Assembly (NCBI RefSeq): GCF_963675165.1
Contig: NC_087385.1
Location: 6,870,912 to 6,934,911, forward strand
Reading direction: 5' to 3'
Length of the DNA: 64,000 nucleotides
Origin: Halichondria panicea
Lineage: Eukaryota > Porifera > Demospongiae > Suberitida > Halichondriidae
Of the stretch, positions 60,148-64,000 are shown piece by piece (position 1 is the first letter of the stretch; every line of letters starts with the position of its first letter). Position numbers and translations under genes: made by a program. Below the pieces are notes generated by a model that did not search any database, was not told the DNA's origin, and saw only the letters and a list, made by a program, of their open reading frames with translations.

Positions 60148-62001
60148 TGTGTGTGTGTGTGGGTGGGTGGGTGTGGGGGTTGACTTACAAGAGCAGGGAC
60201 TGCCTGTTTGACTGGAAATCCACTGATAGTCTCTTCATTGCCCATTACCAGTAGTTGTCCCATCTCAATACAAGCCTGTAACTGAAGTCCCTCATCCTCT
60301 GCACTCTCTATACCTGTCAGGAGGCTCTGGGCACGCGAGTCTGAGGGGACGAGTACCATGACACTAAGTACATGTACCTTCAACCATTGTATAAGCACTC
60401 ACTGTTGGTGGATGAGAGGACTTTACTGTGCAGGATGTGCTGCATCTTTGACCCCATTGCGCCCAGAGAGCCTAGTAAGTGAGCGGGGATTCCCCTCGCC
60501 TCTAGCATGGCTACACAGACACAGCACAGTGAAGGAACGACACACACACACACCATGCATATGTCCATACCGTGCATTTTCCGTGTTTCCTCAGCGAGAG
60601 GGTCCATTGGGTCATCCCTCTGAGTGCCACTGGGACCTGCTGAGTCAGCACCTCCACTAGCACCTGTAGTACACACACACACACACACACAGTTAGAGTC
60701 CCTCTAGTGTCACGCCTGCAGTGTACTCACCTGGAGGAGGAGGGTCCTTGTTGCTAGGGGGAGAGAATAAATATAATTAGAGGTCAATAACGAGAGGGGC
60801 TTACGCTTCACTAGCCATGGGTAGACCTGCAAACTCAGCAAATGACGGGAGAGAGTTGCCAGGAGCCCACTTATGTACACTACATGTAATACACACACAA
60901 TTAGCCACATGTCTCAGCCTATTAGTGGAGCCATTAGTGGACACTATTGTACCTTTTGTTTGAGGATTTAGCAGTCTTCCCTTTCTTAGAAGAAGTGCCT
61001 TTCTTTGCTGGCTGTTTCCCCTTGCGATTGGATGGGCTGTCAGCTGCTTTCCGTTTGATTGATCGCTTGCTATCAATGCTTTCGGAGTGATCTTTACTGG
61101 TTGAGTCGCTGACTGTCTCTGAGTCACTGGTTACTTTTCCCTTCTGTTTCTTGGTGGAGGGGCCTGGTTCAGACGGACTACTGTCTCGTTTCCTAGAGCT
61201 GTTGGCCTCCTGCTTGGAGATAAGTCGAGCAGAGCGTCTCAGTGGAGAGGCCGGCCTGGCTCTGTACAGTGTAAACACAGTGTTAAGTAATGATAAACCA
61301 CACTAACAGATTGCCATAATTATGGCCTCTCCTAGGCAAGCTACAACATGCCACTGGCAATGCTTGTCCATTGGGAGTTGTGGTAAAGAGATGAACACTC
61401 ACTTTTTGTTTGCTTGTATTTTGAGGTTATTTTGAGTTTGTCTCTTTCGCTTTGGTTCCCTACACGTACAAATCATACAACATGTCTTCAGTTATCTTAC
61501 ATGCAAACAATTTATTACACATTTATAGGAATAGAGCGTTTATACTAGAGAGTGGTCTTGGGCCAGCGTACAGTGTACTAGGTGGCCATACACACACAAG
61601 CTAGTACAGTGTACTAGGTGGCCATACACACACAAGCTAGTACAGTGTAATAGGTGGCCCATACACACACAAGCTAGTACAGTGTAATAGGTGGCCCATA
61701 CACACACAAGCTAGTACAGTGTAATAGGTGGCCCATACACACACAAGCTAGTACAGTGTAATAGGTGGCCCATACACACACAAGCTAGTACAGTGTAATA
61801 GGTGGCCATACACACACAAGCTAGTACAGTGTAATAGGTGGCCCATACACACACAAGCTAGTACAGTGTAATAGGTGGCCCATACACACACAAGCTAGTA
61901 CTCACACCACTACTCTACAGAGCACCACATTGTAACCAAGTGTCTGCTGACCTTATCTGAGAGGGACTCTCTTCAGGGACCTCGGGACAAGATACTTCCA
62001 T
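50727..62001 (-). CDS. TRIP12: TRIP12 HECT E3 ubiquitin ligase
   Basis: More than 30 minus-strand exons over 11 kb. Start at ATG 62001; the frame stays open upstream to an acceptor at 62089, so an earlier coding exon is possible. Order matches human TRIP12: basic N-terminus [13 protein letters not shown] and Lys/Ser-rich tract (61261-60953); armadillo-like helices (60510-58951); WWE domain [24 protein letters not shown]...[12 protein letters not shown] (57750-57537); [51 protein letters not shown]; then the HECT domain from [19 protein letters not shown] to the catalytic cysteine in [15 protein letters not shown] and the C-terminus GRHSFHLS. In other animals it ubiquitinates ARF, USP7 partners and N-degron/UFD substrates in the nucleus. 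Introns hold (TG)n, two SINEs and a family P copy. Confidence 0.95.
53126..53275. repeat. (TG)n microsatellite in TRIP12 intron
   Basis: Nearly pure TG from 53126, with GGG interruptions later; it touches the acceptor of the exon at 53124. Confidence 0.95.
53395..54113. repeat. higher-order GTACA repeat array in TRIP12 intron
   Basis: 12-bp units ACCTACAGTACA and ACCACAGTACAC combine into a larger unit of about 106 bp marked by GCACGCACCTGCACCTACAG, repeated four to five times at the right end. Confidence 0.88.
54552..54667 (-). mobile_element. tRNA-derived SINE, fuller copy
   Basis: On the minus strand an A box (TGGCTTAGTGG, 54661-54651) and a B box (GGGTTCGATTCCC, 54609-54597) lie at tRNA spacing. 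The acceptor ends do not pair and the anticodon stem does not close, so it is not a working tRNA. After the B box come CTCTTGGAGGACTTTTC and the tail TTACAAATCAATAAGTAA, which recurs in the copy at 59222. Confidence 0.7.
57165..57290 (-). repeat. 25-bp minisatellite in TRIP12 intron
   Basis: Five copies of CAGCAATGAGAGACAGAGAG then ACACA. On the gene strand the last copy grades into the acceptor (TTGCTGTGTGTCTATAG|GC), so the functional 3' site seems to derive from a repeat unit or the reverse. Confidence 0.85.
58285..58865. repeat. family P repeat, longest copy (about 580 bp)
   Basis: In a TRIP12 intron. Ends are TCTTTGAACGACAATAAATT and AAATTATGGCCGTCCAAAGA, inverted repeats. Inside, a second pair of arms holds CTGAAAGCTTAGAAAGAGCT with its inverse and CCATGGGCTATAATAGCCCA, so the whole can fold into a nested hairpin. 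Confidence 0.85.
59222..59280 (+). mobile_element. tRNA-derived SINE, short copy
   Basis: GGCGTGGGTTCGATTTCC (B box region) joins directly to TTACAAATCAATAAGTAAA; relative to the copy at 54552 about 17 bp between them and most of the A-box half are missing. Opposite orientation. Confidence 0.6.
60054..60178. repeat. (TG)n microsatellite in TRIP12 intron
   Basis: Long TG run with sparse CG and AG changes, next to the acceptor of the 36-nt exon 60048-60013. Confidence 0.95.
61563..61905. repeat. 37-bp minisatellite in TRIP12 intron
   Basis: About nine copies of AGCTAGTACAGTGTAATAGG then TGGCCCATACACACACA; two early copies differ at one base and some lack one C. Confidence 0.93.
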
Positions 62002-62089
62002 TAGCCATATACCTCTCACAGCAACACGAAGCGACCTCCACTTCCCTCTATCTTCTATTTCTTCAACCTCCTGTACTGTCAGTTTGTTA

Positions 62090-62276
62090 CTGAAAAGACC
62101 AAGGCAAAAATTATTATCTACAGGTGGGCGTGGTGGCCTAAAGAAGAGCCACGCCCATCTATTCAGCAGCTGTAAGCAGATGGGCGTGACAGTACAGTCA
62201 CGCCCATCTATCTAGACATCAACAAGAACTGCTAAGCTGTCTACTAACACTAACAGTATACTGTGTTCGCTAGGCA
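62090..62276. promoter_or_regulatory. divergent promoter, TRIP12 / FBXO36, with palindromic GGGCGTG sites
   Basis: Between the first visible TRIP12 exon and the FBXO36 ATG. GATGGGCGTGAC and its exact inverse GTCACGCCCATC flank a 6-base loop (about 62179-62208), and further GTGGGCGTGG and CCACGCCCATC lie at about 62125-62160. CACGCCC is a KLF/Sp-type site. Confidence 0.55.
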
Positions 62277-62995
62277 ATGGCGTCTCTAGAGAGAGTGCTG
62301 GCGAGCAGTGCAAGTGATGAGGTGGTACAGAGTATGTCCTGGAAACGCAAAGTGTGTAATGGGAGAAGGCTATTCGAGGTGACAGGCCAGGCACCCTCCC
62401 CCTCCAAAGACTGGGTACAACTCAAGATTACTGACAGAGGTGTTGTCTGGCGCAAGTGGAGGATCAGCATAAGAGGAGTGACTCAGGGGAAAGCCCCTAC
62501 ACCACAGCCATCTGAAGTGGTCCTCTCACATACTGACTTCCAATGTGATGACACCATGCAGGTACGGTACACCACTGTATCTAGTGTATCTATATCCATC
62601 CACTACTCCAGGTTGAGGTGGAGAGAGTGTTTGGTCCCAGAGTGTTGCAACAAGTCCGGCGGATTGTTGCTGGTAACCATGACAACCTGAGTTGTCTCCC
62701 CGATGCTGTCTTGATAGGGATCTGTCTGTACCTTGACCTGTCGTCACTCACTCAGTTATCTCGTGTTAGCTCTCATCTGCGTGAGGTGTGTGGTGGTGAG
62801 GCTCTGTGGGAGAGACTGTATGAGCAGCATCAAGGTTGTCCCAGTCATGAGGTGGCCACTCTAGCAGCTGACATTGGATGGAAGGTTGTCTTCTTCATGA
62901 ACAAGCTGCAACTACAGAAAGAGGTATCTCGAAGGAGGCGCCTGCAATCCCCACTACCACCTGCTGAACCAACCAACGCTTTCCTAACACAATAA
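62277..62995 (+). CDS. FBXO36: F-box only protein 36
   Basis: Two exons, 62277-62561 and 62612-62995, 222 aa against 188 in human; the extra length is at the N-terminus. Substrate receptor for an SCF ubiquitin ligase is inferred from the F-box. GRRLFEVTGQAPSPSKDWVQLKIT and VVWRKWRISIRG match the FBXO36 N-terminal part (LFETVGQGPPPSKDYYQL, IFRWWKISLR). The F-box follows: LSCLPDAVLIGICLYLDLSSLTQLSRVSSHLREVC with LWERLY. C-terminal GWKVVFFMNKLQLQKEVSRRRR matches GWRQLFFTNKLQLQRQLRKRK. Confidence 0.92.
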
Positions 62996-63217
62996 CTTGA
63001 ATACGTCCGTTTGTATACAATTATGAACTTCTATCAACATGTCACTTATTAGAACACATCACTTATTAGAGCACTCCTTATATAATTATGAACATGCTCA
63101 TCATCTGTTCAGTTAACTGTACACTGGGGATCAACAATTATTTCATAAAAAATCAATAATACATAAAAATGTTATACACCAAATAACAAAAATTGTATGC
63201 AACAGATTGATTGACTG

Positions 63218-63455
63218 TTAGTGTTGAATAGTTTGATGGGACACAATGGTTTGTAAGAATGTTTCTCCACCTCCACTACTACTGGAGACCTACAAGGGAG
63301 ACAAACACACAGTCATGAGAGCAAGGAGTGGGGGTGGGCTAGTACAGTAGACAAACCACTTACTGATTGTGCTGGTAGTGGGGAGGGGAGGGGGAATATG
63401 TTAGTGGGATATGACACAGGGACGAAGACAGGAGAGCTCCCACCGGGGAATGACC
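63218..63455 (-). CDS. 3' end of an unknown proline-rich gene
   Basis: Two minus-strand exons are supported: 63455-63364 (GSFPGGSSPVFVPVSYPTN then Pro/Leu-rich, donor GTAAGT) and 63289-63218 (VSSSSGGGETFLQTIVSHQ then TIQH, TAA). The acceptors CCCTCCCTGTAG and TCCCTTGTAG are good. The frame of the upstream exon is also open back into the 48-bp repeat, so part of that array could be coding. No family recognised; the rest lies beyond the window. Convergent with FBXO36, 222 bp apart. Confidence 0.55.
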
Positions 63456-63483
63456 CTACAGGGAGGGGAGGAACATACATGAT

Positions 63484-64000
63484 TATAGTGGGGTAACATA
63501 TAATGGGTATAGGTCTCTGAGCACACAGGCTAACCACACTACACGAGGGGCTGGGTATAGGTCTCTGAGCACACAGGCTAACCACACTACACGAGGGGCT
63601 GGGTATAGGTCTCTGAGCACACAGGCTAACCACACTACACGAGGGGCTGGGTATAGGTCTCTGAGCACACAGGCTAACCACACTACACGAGGGGCTGGGT
63701 ATAGGTCTCTGAGCACACAGGCTAACCACACTACACGAGGGGCTGGGTATAGGTCTCTGAGCACACAGGCTAACCACACTACACGAGGGGCTGGGTATAG
63801 GTCTCTGAGCACACAGGCTAACCACACTACACGAGGGGCTGGGTATAGGTCTCTGAGCACACAGGCTAACCACACTACACGAGGGGCTGGGTATAGGTCT
63901 CTGAGCACACAGGCTAACCACACTACACGAGGGGCTGGGTATAGGTCTCTGAGCACACAGGCTAACCACACTACACGAGGGGCTGGGTATAGGTCTCTGA
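63484..64000 (-). repeat. 48-bp minisatellite reaching the window edge
   Basis: Eleven near-perfect copies of GGGTATAGGTCTCTGAGCAC then ACAGGCTAACCACACTACAC and GAGGGGCT. Being 48 bp, it is open in two minus-strand frames (16-residue repeat with RPIPSPSCS). On that strand each copy also has GTGTGCTCAG and CTCGTGTAG, acceptor-like ends. Confidence 0.95.

Overview
The window reads as nuclear DNA of an early-branching animal, most likely a sponge (inference, about 0.6). Reasons: animal-type genes (PRD-like homeobox, 4EHP, TRIP12, FBXO36, a GDPD4/5-type membrane enzyme, an Ig/FN3 receptor), very dense gene packing with many introns of about 45-55 bp and intergenic gaps of 120-220 bp, heavy (TG)n and minisatellite load, and conventional GT-AG splicing with the standard code. 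No species is claimed.

Layout, left to right: 3' part of eIF4A (+), PRD-like homeobox (+), GDPD4/5-like phosphodiesterase (-), a 53-codon small ORF (-), choline-phosphate cytidylyltransferase PCYT1 (+), cap-binding NCBP2 (-), Ig/FN3 receptor with three NPxY tail motifs (-), PTB-DH-PH RhoGEF (+), coactosin-like (+), two inverted zinc alcohol/polyol dehydrogenase paralogues (+ and -), SPO11 (+), eIF4E2/4EHP (-), profilin (+), NT5DC 5'-nucleotidase-domain protein (-), intronless FIBP (+), SEC24 (+), MCM7 (-), RRG7/Mrr-like nuclease (+), a poorly understood 3.9-kb stretch with repeats and unassigned exon-like segments, TRIP12 HECT ligase (-), FBXO36 (+), and the 3' end of an unknown proline-rich gene (-). 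Neighbours alternate strand almost throughout, so most promoters are short and shared by divergent genes and most 3' ends are convergent.

The most interesting biology is at 10.7-17.9 kb. A single-pass receptor whose tail carries three NPxY motifs is head to head, 220 bp apart, with a cytosolic protein joining an IRS/DOK-type PTB domain (a fold that reads NPxY) to a Dbl/PH RhoGEF; an actin-binding coactosin follows. This is a candidate receptor-to-Rho-to-actin pathway, inferred from position and domains.

The second theme is DNA structure. In several genes a tandem repeat has grown directly on an exon-intron junction, so copies of the real 5' or 3' splice site are repeated (PCYT1, both dehydrogenases at the same intron position, NT5DC, and two-copy forms in SEC24, RhoGEF and GDPD). 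A dispersed, palindromic, non-coding repeat family with about 20-bp terminal inverted repeats occurs at eight or more sites, mostly in introns, and a small tRNA-derived SINE occurs twice in TRIP12 introns. The dehydrogenase pair shows patchy near-identity that suggests gene conversion.

Exon limits were deduced by eye from GT-AG sites, reading phase and remembered family sequences. For most genes the summed exon lengths are exact multiples of three, which supports the models. Nothing was run against a database.
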